Below, piece after piece: positions 14,942 through 24,671 of a DNA stretch of 64,000 bases. The notes beneath the pieces are model-generated. The model had not been told where the DNA came from. It made no database searches and saw nothing but the letters and a program-made list of their open reading frames with translations. The first letter of the stretch is position 1; each line of letters opens with the position of its first letter. Origin of the DNA: Pantoea rodasii (GTDB lineage Bacteria; Pseudomonadota; Gammaproteobacteria; Enterobacterales; Enterobacteriaceae); NCBI RefSeq assembly GCF_002095465.1, contig NZ_MLFP01000005.1, positions 186,001 to 250,000 on the forward strand. The letters are read 5' to 3'. The position numbers were made by a program, and so were the translations under genes.

Positions 14942-15409
14942 ATGGCCGGAAGACGACCAAAACCTACCCATCTGAAAGTTGTTACTGGGAATCCCGGCAA
15001 GCGCGCGCTCAATAAAAAAGAGCCGAAGCCAGCACGGGAAATTCCAAGCCCTCCATCACATCTGACCGACTGGGGTAAAACAGCCTGGGGAAAGCTCACC
15101 GTTCTTTTGGACGGGATGGGCGTGCTCACGGTTGCGGACACATTTGCGCTCGAACGGCTCTGCGATCTGTATGCAGAAATTCTGCAATTGCGCCAGATAG
15201 TCGATATCGAAGGGCGCACCTATACGACTAAAACCCAGATGGGTGATTTTCTTATTAAAGCTAACCCGGCTGTCGCCATGCTGGCGGATGTGGATCGTCG
15301 GTTTAAAAGTTATCTGGTGGAGTTCGGCCTTACACCGGCTGCCCGGTCAAAGGTAAATGCTGATGGTGGAGAAAAGGAAGAAGACCCGCTCAACCAGTTC
15401 TTCGGTTGA
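14942..15409 (+). CDS. terS: Terminase small subunit, P27 family
   Basis: 155 residues. The start MAGRRPKPTHLKVVTGNPGK is the P27-family signature, followed by the helical DNA-binding part (about 40-130). GGGAGG precedes ATG 14942. It recognises cos/pac DNA and hands it to the large subunit. Overlaps terL by 47 bases. Confidence 0.93.
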   Translation: MAGRRPKPTHLKVVTGNPGKRALNKKEPKPAREIPSPPSHLTDWGKTAWGKLTVLLDGMGVLTVADTFALERLCDLYAEILQLRQIVDIEGRTYTTKTQMGDFLIKANPAVAMLADVDRRFKSYLVEFGLTPAARSKVNADGGEKEEDPLNQFFG

Positions 15410-17108
15410 TCCGGCAACGCAGTATGCAATGGACGTTACCAGCGGCACGGTTATTGCCGGACCAGACATCCGCGCTGCATGTGCCCGCCACCTTCGCGAT
15501 CTGGAAGAGGGTCCGAAGCGTGGCCTGTTCTGGGATGTTGAAGCTGTAACTCGCGTCGTTAATTTCTTCGCTCAGGTTCTTAAACTTAACGGCGGGGAGC
15601 ATGAGGGAAAACCTTTTATCCTGCTGCCATGGCAGTGTTTCATTGTAGGTTCTCTGTTTGGCTGGAAAGCGGAAGACGGCACGCGCCGCTTTCGCATGAG
15701 TTATATCGAATCCGGTAAGGGTTCAGGCAAGTCGCCTCTGGCTGGTGGTGTTGGGCTTTACCTGCTGATGGCAGACAAGGAGCCACGCGCCGAGGTTTAT
15801 GCAGCGGCAACCAAAAAAGACCAGGCGATGATTTTGTTTCGCGATGCGGTCACGATGGTAGATCAGTCTCCCGCACTGTCTCAACGCATTACCAAATCAG
15901 GCACGGGTCTCAACGTCTGGAACCTTGCATTCTTGCAGACGGGTTCTTTCTTCAAGCCGATCAGCTCCGATGATGGTCAGTCAGGTCCGCGCCCTCACGG
16001 CGCGCTGATTGATGAAGTCCATGAGCACAAAACAAACGCCGTTGTTGAGATGATGCGCGCCGGGACTAAGGGCCGTCGTCAGGCGCTGATGTTCCTCATC
16101 ACCAACAGCGGCCACGATAAGACCAGCGTCTGCTTCGAGTATCACGAGTACGGACGCAAGGTTGCTGCAGGTGATTTGGTTGATGACAGCTTTTTCAGCT
16201 TCATCTGTTCACTTGATGAAGGTGATGATCCCTTCAAAGACGAAACATGCTGGGGTAAAGCTAACCCCTCTCTGGGGCAAACATTCACGGATAAATATCT
16301 GCGTGAGCAGGTGACGCAGGCGCGCGGCATGCCTTCAAAAGAGAGCATCGTTCGCCGCCTTAACTTCTGTCAGTGGGTAGAAGCGTCCGATCCGTGGATT
16401 GACAGCGACACCTGGATGAACTGCGAAAAGGACTTTGATCCCGAAGATTTGGCGGGAGAAGAGTGTTACGGGGGGCTGGACCTCTCAGGCTCCCGAGACC
16501 TGACGGCACTGGCGCTTTACTTCCCGAAATCCAAGAAGCTTTTAGTCGAATTCTGGACCCCTAAAGACTCGCTGCTTGAGCGCGCCAAAACGGACCATGT
16601 TCCCTATGACGCCTGGTTGCGTAACGGCTTCATTCACGCACCACCGGGGAAGGCAGTTAACTACGGCTTTGTGGCGGTGCGAATTGGTGAGTTGGCTGCC
16701 AGATATGACATTAAGTGCATCGCGTTTGACCAGTATCGCATTAAGTATCTGGAGCCCGAACTCGAAAGCGAATCTGTGAGCGTTGACCTTGTTCCGCACG
16801 GTCAGGGCTTTTATAAGGCGCAGGAATCCGGACTCTGGATGCCGCGCTCTATCGAGTTGTTTGAGGAACATCTCAATAACCGGGTTCTTGTTATCCGGCC
16901 TAATCCCTGCCTGCGCTGGAACGCTGCCTCTGCCGTACTGGAGGCAGATCAGAAGGACAACCGTATTTTTGCCAAAAAGAAAAGCACTGGCCGTATTGAT
17001 GGCGTGGTGGCGTCTGCTATGGCAATCGGTGCGGCTGAGGATGCAGTACTGGTAGACAGTGGCGACCCCGATGACTTTTTTGACGACCCGATTATGGTAG
17101 GTATCTGA
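15363..17108 (+). CDS. terL: Terminase large subunit
   Basis: 581 residues. The Walker A motif SGKGSGKS is at about 117-124 and a Walker B-like GALIDEVHEH near 210. The C-terminal RNase H-like nuclease (LDLSGSRDLTALAL, then an acidic motif near IDGVVASAMAIGAAED) is intact. ATP-driven packaging motor and cos nuclease. ATG 15363 is chosen over 15357 for spacing from AAAGG. Stops overlapping the portal start (TGATG). Confidence 0.95.
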   Translation: MVEKRKKTRSTSSSVDPATQYAMDVTSGTVIAGPDIRAACARHLRDLEEGPKRGLFWDVEAVTRVVNFFAQVLKLNGGEHEGKPFILLPWQCFIVGSLFGWKAEDGTRRFRMSYIESGKGSGKSPLAGGVGLYLLMADKEPRAEVYAAATKKDQAMILFRDAVTMVDQSPALSQRITKSGTGLNVWNLAFLQTGSFFKPISSDDGQSGPRPHGALIDEVHEHKTNAVVEMMRAGTKGRRQALMFLITNSGHDKTSVCFEYHEYGRKVAAGDLVDDSFFSFICSLDEGDDPFKDETCWGKANPSLGQTFTDKYLREQVTQARGMPSKESIVRRLNFCQWVEASDPWIDSDTWMNCEKDFDPEDLAGEECYGGLDLSGSRDLTALALYFPKSKKLLVEFWTPKDSLLERAKTDHVPYDAWLRNGFIHAPPGKAVNYGFVAVRIGELAARYDIKCIAFDQYRIKYLEPELESESVSVDLVPHGQGFYKAQESGLWMPRSIELFEEHLNNRVLVIRPNPCLRWNAASAVLEADQKDNRIFAKKKSTGRIDGVVASAMAIGAAEDAVLVDSGDPDDFFDDPIMVGI

Positions 17109-18411
17109 TGAAGGAAAAGAAACAGCCGGGCCGCATTAAGAGCGCGATTGTTAACTGGCTTGGCGAGTCCATTGGGCTTAACGATGCTGCTTTCTGGCAG
17201 GAATGGTACGGCACCAGTAGCAGCGGAAAAGTAGTGACAGCTGAGAAAGCGCTGGCGCTGGCTTCGGTCTGGGCATGTGTTCGACTTCTAAGTGAATCGG
17301 TTTCAACTCTGCCCATGAAGGTTTATGAACGCGCTGCCGATGGTTCCCGCAAGCTTGCTCTGAATCATCCGGCCTATCAGCTGCTTTGCCGCCGCCCGAA
17401 CAGTGAAATGACACCGTCACGATTCATGCTGATGGTGGTTGCCAGTATCTGTCTGCGGGGCAACGCCTACGTTGAGAAAAAAATGATCGGCACCAAGCTG
17501 GTTTCGCTTGTGCCACTTCTTCCACAGAGTATGAAGGTAGAGCGACTTGACAGCGGTGAACTGCAATATACCTACACCGAAAAGGGCATACCCCGCATCA
17601 TTCCTGTGAAGAACATGATGCATATTCGTGGTTTCGGGCTAGATGGCGTCTGCGGGATGATGCCGATGCGCACCGGGCGTGATGTGTTCGGTGCCGCAAT
17701 GGCGGTCGAAGAATCCGCTGCCAAGATTTTTGAAAACGGTATTCAGACATCCGGCTTTTTCCTGTCGAAGAACCTGCTGACAAAAGAGCAACGCCAGAAG
17801 AACCGTGAAAACCTTAATCGGTTCGTTGGGTCAAAAAATGCCGGAAAGGTAATGGTGCTGGAAGGCGATATGTCCTATCAGGGCATTACGCTTAATCCTG
17901 AAGACGCTCAGATGCTGGAGTCACGTTCGTTCAGTATTGAAGAAATCTGCCGCTGGTTCCGTGTTCCGCCCTTTATGGTGGGACACGTTGATAAACAAAG
18001 CAGCTGGGCTTCGAGTGTAGAGGGTATGAACCTGCTGTTTCTGACCAATACGCTGCGCCCGATGCTGGTTAATATTGAGCAGGAAATTTCACGCTGCCTG
18101 CTTAACGGTGATGAAGATTTATTTGCTGAATTCTCCGTTGAGGGTCTGCTACGCGCCGACAGCGCCGGACGTTCCGCCTACTACACCACCGCACTGCAGA
18201 ATGGCTGGATGTCACGTAATGACGTTCGTCGCCTAGAGAATCTGCCGCCAATTGAAGGCGGTGATATCTACACCGTGCAGCTTAACCTTACCCCGCTTGA
18301 GGACTTGCGAAAAACAGCATCGAAGCAAGGGCTACGTTGTTGCGCGAAGTTCACAATGCAGTTTTCCCGGACATTCCTTTAGAACAGTCACCGCTTAAAA
18401 AAGCGGCTTAG
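17108..18411 (+). CDS. Portal protein, HK97 family (3' frameshift)
   Basis: HK97-type portal; LALASVWACVRLLSESVSTL is the family's usual N-terminal motif. The uncorrected frame ends at 18382 with an unnatural Cys/Arg-rich tail. Adding one A to the five-A run at 18310-18314 restores RKNSIEARATLLREVHNAVF and a stop at 18409-18411, 434 residues in total. It forms the dodecameric channel at the capsid vertex. Confidence 0.9.
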
Positions 18412-18422
18412 GAGCAACCCCC

Positions 18423-19271
18423 ATGACATTGAAAAGTCTTCCGGCAGCGCCGGAGGGGCGGCCTTTTGCGCGCGAAAATCGCGATCTGCCGTCCTCCGCA
18501 ATGGATCGCTGGAACGGTGGTATTAAAGCCGCAAAGCAGTCTGAAAACAGCATTTCAGTATTTGATGTGATCGGTGCCGACTGGTACGGCGATGGAGTCA
18601 CCGCCAGCCGTATCGCGGCGGCGCTCCGCTCAATCGGCGGTGCTGATGTAACCGTGAATATCAATTCGCCAGGTGGCGATATGTTCGAAGGTCTGGCGAT
18701 TTACAACCTGCTGCGCGAGTACGAGGGAAAGGTCACTGTTAAGGTGCTTGGTCTCGCCGCCTCTGCAGCGTCGATTATCGCGATGGCCGGTGATGAGGTG
18801 CAGATTGGTCGCGGTGCTTTCCTGATGATCCATAACTGCTGGGTGTATGCGATGGGCAACCGTCACGACCTGCAGCAGATTGCTTCGGACATGGTGCCTT
18901 TTGATAAGGCTATGAACGATATCTACGGCGCTCGCACTGGGCTGGATACCGCCACTATCGACGCGATGATGGACGCTGAAACCTACATCGGTGGGAGTGA
19001 TGCCGTTGATAAGGGGTTTGCGGACCGGCTGCTTTCAGCAGATGAAATTGCAGACGACGACGACAGCCCCGCCGCTGCATTACGCAAACTTGACGCGATG
19101 CTGGCTAAAACCGATGCACCTCGCTCCGAACGTCGAAAACTTCTCAAAGCACTAACCGGCAGCAAGCCAGGCGCTGCTGCCACCCCTGAAGGTATGCCGG
19201 GCGCTACCGACGAAATCAACCCTGAAAGTATTGAACAACTTAATAACGCGCTGGCCGCGTTCGGCAAATGA
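18423..19271 (+). CDS. ClpP-like prohead protease
   Basis: 282 residues. Residues 40-205 have the ClpP/S14 fold: INSPGGDMFEG, the likely nucleophile Ser114 in LAASAAS and His137 in MIHNCW. The acidic Ala-rich C-terminal tail (about 205-282) may serve as scaffold-binding or self-cleavage region. It removes the capsid delta domain during maturation. Placed between portal and capsid as in HK97-like heads. Confidence 0.92.
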   Translation: MTLKSLPAAPEGRPFARENRDLPSSAMDRWNGGIKAAKQSENSISVFDVIGADWYGDGVTASRIAAALRSIGGADVTVNINSPGGDMFEGLAIYNLLREYEGKVTVKVLGLAASAASIIAMAGDEVQIGRGAFLMIHNCWVYAMGNRHDLQQIASDMVPFDKAMNDIYGARTGLDTATIDAMMDAETYIGGSDAVDKGFADRLLSADEIADDDDSPAAALRKLDAMLAKTDAPRSERRKLLKALTGSKPGAAATPEGMPGATDEINPESIEQLNNALAAFGK

Positions 19272-19280
19272 GGATTACCC

Positions 19281-20492
19281 ATGTCTGAAGTAAATGAGAT
19301 TCTTAAAAAGGTCACGGCAAGCATTGAAGAAGCTAATGGCAAATTCAGTGCCAAGGCAGAAGATGCCCTGAAAGAGGCAAAGAAGGCGGGCTCACTCTCT
19401 GCTGAAACGAAGGACGCAGTTGATAAAATGGCTTCTGAACTCAATGCCATGCGTGAAGCAGAAAAAGTTCTCAAAGCCTCTCTTGGCGAACTGGAGCAGC
19501 ACGTTGCTCAGATGCCTTTAAACAACGCCGCTAAAGTTGTTGAGACAGTGGGCCGTCAGGTTGTTTCCTCTGAAGCGCTTAAGGCTTTCGCTGCTGGCGT
19601 TGAAGGGAATAAGCGCCTCAGCATTCCGGTTAGTGCAGCGCTGGTTTCAGTCGATGTCCCTGGTCAAATCGTTGCACCTGACCGCCTTCCAGGTATCGAC
19701 ACCCAGCCAAAGCAGCGCCTGTTTATCCGTGATTTGATTGCGCCGGGTCGTACGGCTTCCAACACCATTTACTGGGTGCAGCAAACCGGTTTCACCAACA
19801 GAGCTGCTGCCGTGGCTGAAAACACGACCAAGCCGTACAGCGACATTGCCTTTGCGGAGAAGATCACGCCAGTCCGCACGATCGCTCACCTGTTTAAGGC
19901 GGCCAAGCAGATTCTGGATGATATGCCGCAACTGCAGTCCACTATCGATGCAGAGCTTCGCTATGGGCTGAAGTATGTTGAAGAACAGGAAATTCTGTTC
20001 GGTGATGGAACGGGTGCGCATCTCGACGGCATTGTTCCGCAGGCTTCAGCTTTTGCCGCTGCCTTTGAAGTTGAAAGCCAGAACGGCATTGACGATCTTC
20101 GCTTAGCCATGCTTCAGGCTCAGCTGGCGAGATTCCCGGCTTCTGGTCACGTCCTGCACTTTATCGACTGGGCCAAGATTGAACTGACCAAAGACACGCT
20201 GGGTCGCTATATCTTGGCGAATCCTGCGGCGCTAACGGGACCAACCCTCTGGGGTCTTCCGGTAGTGGCTACCGAAGCGGCCGCATTCCAGGGCAAATTC
20301 CTGACTGGCGCGTTTAATGCCGGTGCGCAAATCTTCGACCGTGAAGATGCTAACGTTGTGATCTCCACCGAAAACGCCGACGACTTTGAGAAAAACATGA
20401 TCTCAATCCGTTGTGAAGAGCGTCTGGCTCTGGCGGTTAAACGTCCTGAAGCATTCATCTACGGTACATTCACCATTCCTGCTGCCAGCTAA
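19281..20492 (+). CDS. Major capsid protein, HK97 fold
   Basis: 403 residues. The first 100 or so are a charged helical delta (scaffold) domain (EEANGKFSAKAEDALKEAKK), and the remainder is the HK97 shell domain (ASNTIYWVQQTGFTNRAAAV, then a typical C-terminal NMISIRCEERLALAVKRPEA). The protease gene upstream should cut near residue 100. Confidence 0.95.
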   Translation: MSEVNEILKKVTASIEEANGKFSAKAEDALKEAKKAGSLSAETKDAVDKMASELNAMREAEKVLKASLGELEQHVAQMPLNNAAKVVETVGRQVVSSEALKAFAAGVEGNKRLSIPVSAALVSVDVPGQIVAPDRLPGIDTQPKQRLFIRDLIAPGRTASNTIYWVQQTGFTNRAAAVAENTTKPYSDIAFAEKITPVRTIAHLFKAAKQILDDMPQLQSTIDAELRYGLKYVEEQEILFGDGTGAHLDGIVPQASAFAAAFEVESQNGIDDLRLAMLQAQLARFPASGHVLHFIDWAKIELTKDTLGRYILANPAALTGPTLWGLPVVATEAAAFQGKFLTGAFNAGAQIFDREDANVVISTENADDFEKNMISIRCEERLALAVKRPEAFIYGTFTIPAAS

Positions 20493-20535
20493 TTAATCCG
20501 GCGGCCTGAGTGCCGCCTCATTCAGGGGTACGTTC

Positions 20536-20841
20536 ATGAAACTGATTCTGTTAAAGCCGAATTATTTCAAGGGTGTGGTTGTAACTGAAGGCCAAACCAT
20601 TGAAACGGATGAGCAACACGGTCGACAACTCATCAAGCTTAAGTATGCCCGCCCAGTCGATGATGAAGGCGGTGAAGATGCAAAGGCTAAAGCCGCTGCT
20701 GAAGCGCAAGCCAAAGCAGAAGCCGAAGCGCAGGCCGAAGTTGAAGCCAAGGCCAAGGCTGAAGAAGAGGCCCAGGCTAAAGCCGCTGCTGAAGCGCAAG
20801 CCAAAGCAGAAGCTGAAGCAAAGGAAAAAGCTAAAAAATAA
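20536..20841 (+). CDS. Head-region protein with Ala/Lys/Glu repeat tail
   Basis: 101 residues. Residues 1-45 are a small folded part (MKLILLKPNYFKGVVVTEGQ). Residues 48-101 consist of KAKAAAEAQAKAEAEA-type repeats predicted as one long charged helix, like the TolA arm. The position between capsid and connector matches the small KOW-like or head-fibre proteins of HK97-type phages. The antisense open frame here is an artefact of the repeat composition. Confidence 0.6.
   Translation: MKLILLKPNYFKGVVVTEGQTIETDEQHGRQLIKLKYARPVDDEGGEDAKAKAAAEAQAKAEAEAQAEVEAKAKAEEEAQAKAAAEAQAKAEAEAKEKAKK
20684..20813 (+). repeat. Direct repeat of 40 bases, 90-base period
   Basis: The stretch 20684-20723 recurs at 20774-20813 without mismatch, inside the Ala/Lys/Glu tail of the head-region gene. 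It begins AGGCTAAAGCCGCTGC. Exact third-base identity points to recent in-frame duplication, so the tail length may vary between strains. Confidence 0.75.
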
Positions 20842-20850
20842 GGCCTGGTC

Positions 20851-21180
20851 ATGCTGCTGACGCTCGAAGAAATCAAATTGCAGTGCCGTCTGGAAAGCGA
20901 TTTCACTGCAGAGGATCAGCTTCTTGAGCTTTTTGCTCTGGCTGCTGAAGCGAAGGCGGTGACCTACCTCAACCGCAACCTCTATAAAACAATTGCCGAC
21001 ATTGCCCCGCTTGATACTGACGGCATGGTGATCACAGAAGACATCCGGCTTGCCATCCTGATGCTGGTCAGTCACTGGTACGAACACCGTAGTTCTGTGT
21101 CTGAACTGGAGATGACAGAAACGCCGCAGGCGTTTGAGTTCCTTCTTTATTCACGCCGCCTGCCTGTGTCGGGGTACTGA
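20851..21180 (+). CDS. Head-tail connector protein (gp6-like)
   Basis: 109 residues, beginning MLLTLEEIKLQCRLESDFTA, the usual start of QLRG/gp6 connector proteins, with ILMLVSHWYEHR in the C-terminal helix. It forms the ring below the portal. 9 bases after the repeat-tail gene and one base before the next. Confidence 0.88.
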   Translation: MLLTLEEIKLQCRLESDFTAEDQLLELFALAAEAKAVTYLNRNLYKTIADIAPLDTDGMVITEDIRLAILMLVSHWYEHRSSVSELEMTETPQAFEFLLYSRRLPVSGY

Positions 21181-21181
21181 T

Positions 21182-21571
21182 ATGCAGTTACGGTCATCAA
21201 ATACTAGCGCTGTATTCACGCTACCCGATCCCGGTGAACTTAATAAGCGCATCCACTTACGGCAGCGTATAGATCATGCGGCGGCGGATTATGGCGTTGA
21301 GCCGGTTTATCAGAATGAAAAGGATGTGTGGGCAAAGGTCCGTCAGGTAGGGGCTACCACATATCACGAATCCATTCAGGCTGATGACATCATCACCCAC
21401 TACATTACGATCCGCTTTCGCCAGGGCATTACTTCAGATTTTGAGGTGGTTTATGGCGGCAATATTTACCGGGTTAAGCGCCTTCGTGATCTTAACTCCG
21501 CTGGCCGTTACCTGCTGATGGAATGCGAAGAGCTGGGTGCGGTAGAGCGCGATGGAGAGATGTATGGATAA
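21182..21571 (+). CDS. Phage head closure / head-tail adaptor
   Basis: 129 residues from ATG 21182 (longer forms overlap the connector). NKRIHLRQRID and DVWAKVRQVGATTYHESIQA match the SPP1 gp16-like adaptor family, a small beta barrel that closes the portal channel. Overlaps the next gene by 8 bases. Confidence 0.82.
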   Translation: MQLRSSNTSAVFTLPDPGELNKRIHLRQRIDHAAADYGVEPVYQNEKDVWAKVRQVGATTYHESIQADDIITHYITIRFRQGITSDFEVVYGGNIYRVKRLRDLNSAGRYLLMECEELGAVERDGEMYG

Positions 21572-22070
21572 GCCTCTGCTGCACGTCGATTTCGACCAGC
21601 CGAAAGAACTTGTTTTTAATCGCGCCAAAATGCGGAAGGCCTTTGTAAAAATAGGCCAGGTGCACATGCGTGATGCACGCCGGATGGTGATGAGCCGTGG
21701 GCGTTCATCGCCGGGTGAGAGTCCTGCATACCTCACTGGCAGGCTGGCTCGCTCAATCGGTTACTACGTTCCGCGCGCATCCAAAAACCGTCCTGGCCTG
21801 ATGGTGCGCATTGCGCCAAACCAGAAGCGGGGTGAGGGAAACAGGCTCATTGAAGGCGATTTCTATCCTGCCTTCCTGTTTTACGGTGTCCGGCGCGGGG
21901 CGAAACGCGGTAAAAGCCATCATAAAGGCAAGTCTGGCGGCAACGGCTGGCGTATTGCACCACGTAAGAACTATATGGCGGAGGTGCTTGAATCCCGCAA
22001 AAGCTGGACGCGTTACGTACTCAGCAGGGCGCTACGTACCTCACTCAGGCCTGAAAGGAAAAAGAAATGA
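21564..22070 (+). CDS. Tail completion protein, HK97 gp10-like
   Basis: 168 residues from ATG 21564 with GGAGAG upstream. Basic protein with RSSPGESPAYLTGRLARSIG, a common motif of gp10-like neck/tail completion proteins, and a Lys/Arg-rich loop (about 112-130). Function from family and position between adaptor and tail terminator. Confidence 0.7.
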   Translation: MDKPLLHVDFDQPKELVFNRAKMRKAFVKIGQVHMRDARRMVMSRGRSSPGESPAYLTGRLARSIGYYVPRASKNRPGLMVRIAPNQKRGEGNRLIEGDFYPAFLFYGVRRGAKRGKSHHKGKSGGNGWRIAPRKNYMAEVLESRKSWTRYVLSRALRTSLRPERKKK

Positions 22071-22627
22071 AGCTGTCTCTTGTGATAGCTGCGCTTCGCG
22101 CGCGATGTCCGCGCTTTGCGGGCAACGTGGCTGGTGCGGCGGAATTCAAAGCCATTCCTGAGACCGGAAAAATGAAACTTCCGGCAGCCTACGTGGTGCC
22201 GACTGAAGACATCACTGCCGAACAAAAGTCACTGACCGATTATTGGCAGAACGTCACTGAAGGGTTTGCGGTTGTCGTTGTACTGGACAATACCCGCGAC
22301 GAACGCGGTCAGGCATCAGGTTATGACGCGGTGCATGACGTGCGGGGTGAAATCTGGAAGGCGCTGTTGGGCTGGCAACCGGATGAAGACGCGGGCCCGG
22401 TGGCTTATTCCGGCGGTCAGCTTCTGGATATGGACCGTGGACGACTCTATTACCAGTATGAATTCATGCTGACGCGTGAAATCACAGAAGATTTGACGCG
22501 CCAGCATGACGATCTCAATGCTCTGGATGATTTTAGAGAAATCGATGTCGACGTGGACTTTATCGGCAAAGATCAGAAACCAGACGGCATGATCGAACAC
22601 AAACTTCAGGTCAACCTCAGCGAGTAA
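22067..22627 (+). CDS. Phage Gp37-family protein, probable tail terminator
   Basis: 186 residues; MKLSLVIAALRARCPRFAGN is the recurrent N-terminus of the Mu Gp37-like family, located upstream of the DUF2635 and sheath genes in Mu-type tails. It probably forms the terminator ring joining tube to head. The 4-base overlap with the preceding gene marks the joint between HK97-like head genes and Mu-like tail genes. Confidence 0.72.
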   Translation: MKLSLVIAALRARCPRFAGNVAGAAEFKAIPETGKMKLPAAYVVPTEDITAEQKSLTDYWQNVTEGFAVVVVLDNTRDERGQASGYDAVHDVRGEIWKALLGWQPDEDAGPVAYSGGQLLDMDRGRLYYQYEFMLTREITEDLTRQHDDLNALDDFREIDVDVDFIGKDQKPDGMIEHKLQVNLSE

Positions 22628-22630
22628 CCA

Positions 22631-22819
22631 ATGAAACTAAAACCTGTAGCCGGGCGATCAGTTCCTGATCCTGCCCGTGGCGACCTATTGCCCAAAGAAG
22701 GGCGAAACGTCGAAATGAGTACCTACTGGCTCCGCCGTATTAAGGCTGGGGATGTTACGGAAGTCAAAGCAGAAACAAAGGCTTCTGCAAAAGACGCAAC
22801 TAAACAAGGTGGCGAGTGA
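22631..22819 (+). CDS. DUF2635 protein (Mu gp38-like)
   Basis: 62 residues, KPVAGRSVPDPARGDLLPKE being the DUF2635 hallmark, followed by a short Lys/Ala-rich tail. Always directly before the sheath gene in Mu-like tails; its function is unknown. Its TGA overlaps the sheath start. Confidence 0.88.
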   Translation: MKLKPVAGRSVPDPARGDLLPKEGRNVEMSTYWLRRIKAGDVTEVKAETKASAKDATKQGGE

Positions 22820-24315
22820 TGACTGTCAGCTTTAATCAGGTACCTTCTGATATCCGCGTGCCGCTGTTCTGGGCAGAGATGGATGCCAGCCAGGCAAACA
22901 GCGCGAGTTCAAGCAGCCCGGCACTGCTAATCGGTACCGTGGCGACCACGGCAACGGTTGTAAAAAACACGCTCACTATCATGCCCTCTGCTGATCTTGC
23001 CGGGAAAATTTGTGGCTTCGGTAGCCAGTTACACCGTATGGTCAAGCGCTATCGCGCCATCGATCCCTTTGGTGAGTTGTGGATTCTGGCTGTGGGTGAA
23101 TCTACAGGTGCGCAGGCAGCAGGCTCGGTAGTCATTGCAGGCACAGCTCAGGCGTCAGGTACGCTCAGCCTTTATATCGGGGTTGAACGTGTGCAGGCCG
23201 CCGTGGTGATTGGCGATGAGGCTGCTGACGTTGCCACCACGCTGGCAGCTGCTATCAACGCGAATGCCAGTCTGCCTGTTACTGCAACAGTCACTGACGG
23301 ATCAGTGGCAGTGAAAGCGCGCCACAAAGGCCTGACCGGGAATGACATTCCGCTGATGATGAACTACTACGGCACGGTGGGCGGTGAAACTACACCGGAC
23401 GGCATTACCGTGACCATTACCGCATTGTCTGGCGGTACCGGTTCACCGGACCTTACCGACACCATTGCGGCAATGGGCGATGAGCCATTTGATTTCATTG
23501 GTCTACCGTTCAGCGATTCGGCATCTCTCGCCACTATGGCGCTGGAAATGAATGATGGATCGGGACGCTGGAGCTATGCGCGTCAGCTGTATGGCCACGT
23601 ATACACGGCCAAAACTGGCACATTGTCAGACCTGGTTGCTTTTGGCGATACCATGAATAACCAGCACATCACCGTTGCGGGTTATGAAGTGGCCACGCAG
23701 ACAGCCTGCGATGAGCTTGTAGCGATGCGCACCGCCCGCAACGCGGTATTTATCCGCAACGATCCGGCGCGCCCAACGCAAACCGGAGAGCTGACCGGTG
23801 CACTGCCGGCACCGAAGGGGAGCCGCTTCATCCTTTCAGAGCAGCAGTCTCTGCTGACGCACGGTATTGCAATGGCCTATGCCGAAAGCGGTGTGCTGCG
23901 TATTCAGCGCGATATCACAACCTATCAGCAGAACAGCTACGGCGTGTCTGATGACAGCTATCTGGACAGTGAAACGCTGCATACCAGCGCTTACGTTTTG
24001 CGCGAACTGAAGAGCGTTATCACCTCCAAGTACCCGCGCCATAAACTGGCTAATGACGGCACCCGCTTTGGTGATGGCCAGGCGGTGGTGACGCCAGCGG
24101 TTATCAAAGGTGAGATGTGCTCGGTCTACAAGCAGATGGAGCGTTCAGCCATCGTTGAAAACTTTGACCTGTTCAAAACCTATCTGGTGGTGGAGCGCAA
24201 CGCGGATAATCCAAACCGCGTTGATGTGCTGTTCCCGCCTGACTACGTTAATCAGCTGCGTGTATTTGCTCTGGTTAATCAGTTCCGTCTGCAATACAGC
24301 GAGGAGAGCGAATAA
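22819..24315 (+). CDS. Contractile tail sheath protein (Mu gpL-like)
   Basis: 498 residues from ATG 22819, 6 bases after AAGGTGG; the GTG at 22816 is a less likely start. FNQVPSDIRVPLFWAEMDAS is the Mu gpL N-terminus, and the C-terminal handshake region (VDVLFPPDYVNQLRVFALVN) is present. Polymerises around the tube and contracts at infection. Establishes a myovirus-type tail. Confidence 0.95.
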   Translation: MTVSFNQVPSDIRVPLFWAEMDASQANSASSSSPALLIGTVATTATVVKNTLTIMPSADLAGKICGFGSQLHRMVKRYRAIDPFGELWILAVGESTGAQAAGSVVIAGTAQASGTLSLYIGVERVQAAVVIGDEAADVATTLAAAINANASLPVTATVTDGSVAVKARHKGLTGNDIPLMMNYYGTVGGETTPDGITVTITALSGGTGSPDLTDTIAAMGDEPFDFIGLPFSDSASLATMALEMNDGSGRWSYARQLYGHVYTAKTGTLSDLVAFGDTMNNQHITVAGYEVATQTACDELVAMRTARNAVFIRNDPARPTQTGELTGALPAPKGSRFILSEQQSLLTHGIAMAYAESGVLRIQRDITTYQQNSYGVSDDSYLDSETLHTSAYVLRELKSVITSKYPRHKLANDGTRFGDGQAVVTPAVIKGEMCSVYKQMERSAIVENFDLFKTYLVVERNADNPNRVDVLFPPDYVNQLRVFALVNQFRLQYSEESE

Positions 24316-24671
24316 TGGCCCGTATTGCTGGTACCACGTATTTCAAACTCGACGGGCTTCAGTTGTCGCTGACGGGTGGCATTGAAGTGCCGATGAACAC
24401 CAAGGTAAACGATGATTTGATCGGGCTTGCTGGTGATGTTGATCGTAAAGAAACACATCGTGCCCCTTACATCAAAGGCACTTTCAAGGTACCGAAGACT
24501 TTCCCTCTCAGCAAAATCACAGAGTCCGACAACATGACCGGTACTGCTGAGCTGGCGAATGGTCAGGTGTATGTCCTGACCGAAGCCTGGTTGTTTGGTG
24601 AGGCCAATCACAATGCCGAAGAAGGTACGGTTGACCTTGAATTCCACGGTTCAGAAGGATTTTACCAGTGA
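24315..24671 (+). CDS. Tail tube protein (Mu gpM-like)
   Basis: 118 residues. AGTTYFKLDGLQLSLTGGIE and GTVDLEFHGSEGFYQ match Mu gpM tube proteins at normal length. Start overlaps the sheath stop by one base and the end overlaps the tail assembly gene by 4. Confidence 0.93.
   Translation: MARIAGTTYFKLDGLQLSLTGGIEVPMNTKVNDDLIGLAGDVDRKETHRAPYIKGTFKVPKTFPLSKITESDNMTGTAELANGQVYVLTEAWLFGEANHNAEEGTVDLEFHGSEGFYQ

Noticed and set aside
20551-21087. 178-residue minus-strand frame rich in Phe and Leu
   Set aside because: It is the reverse shadow of the Ala/Lys/Glu repeats of the head-region gene and the following connector; no start signal and biased composition.
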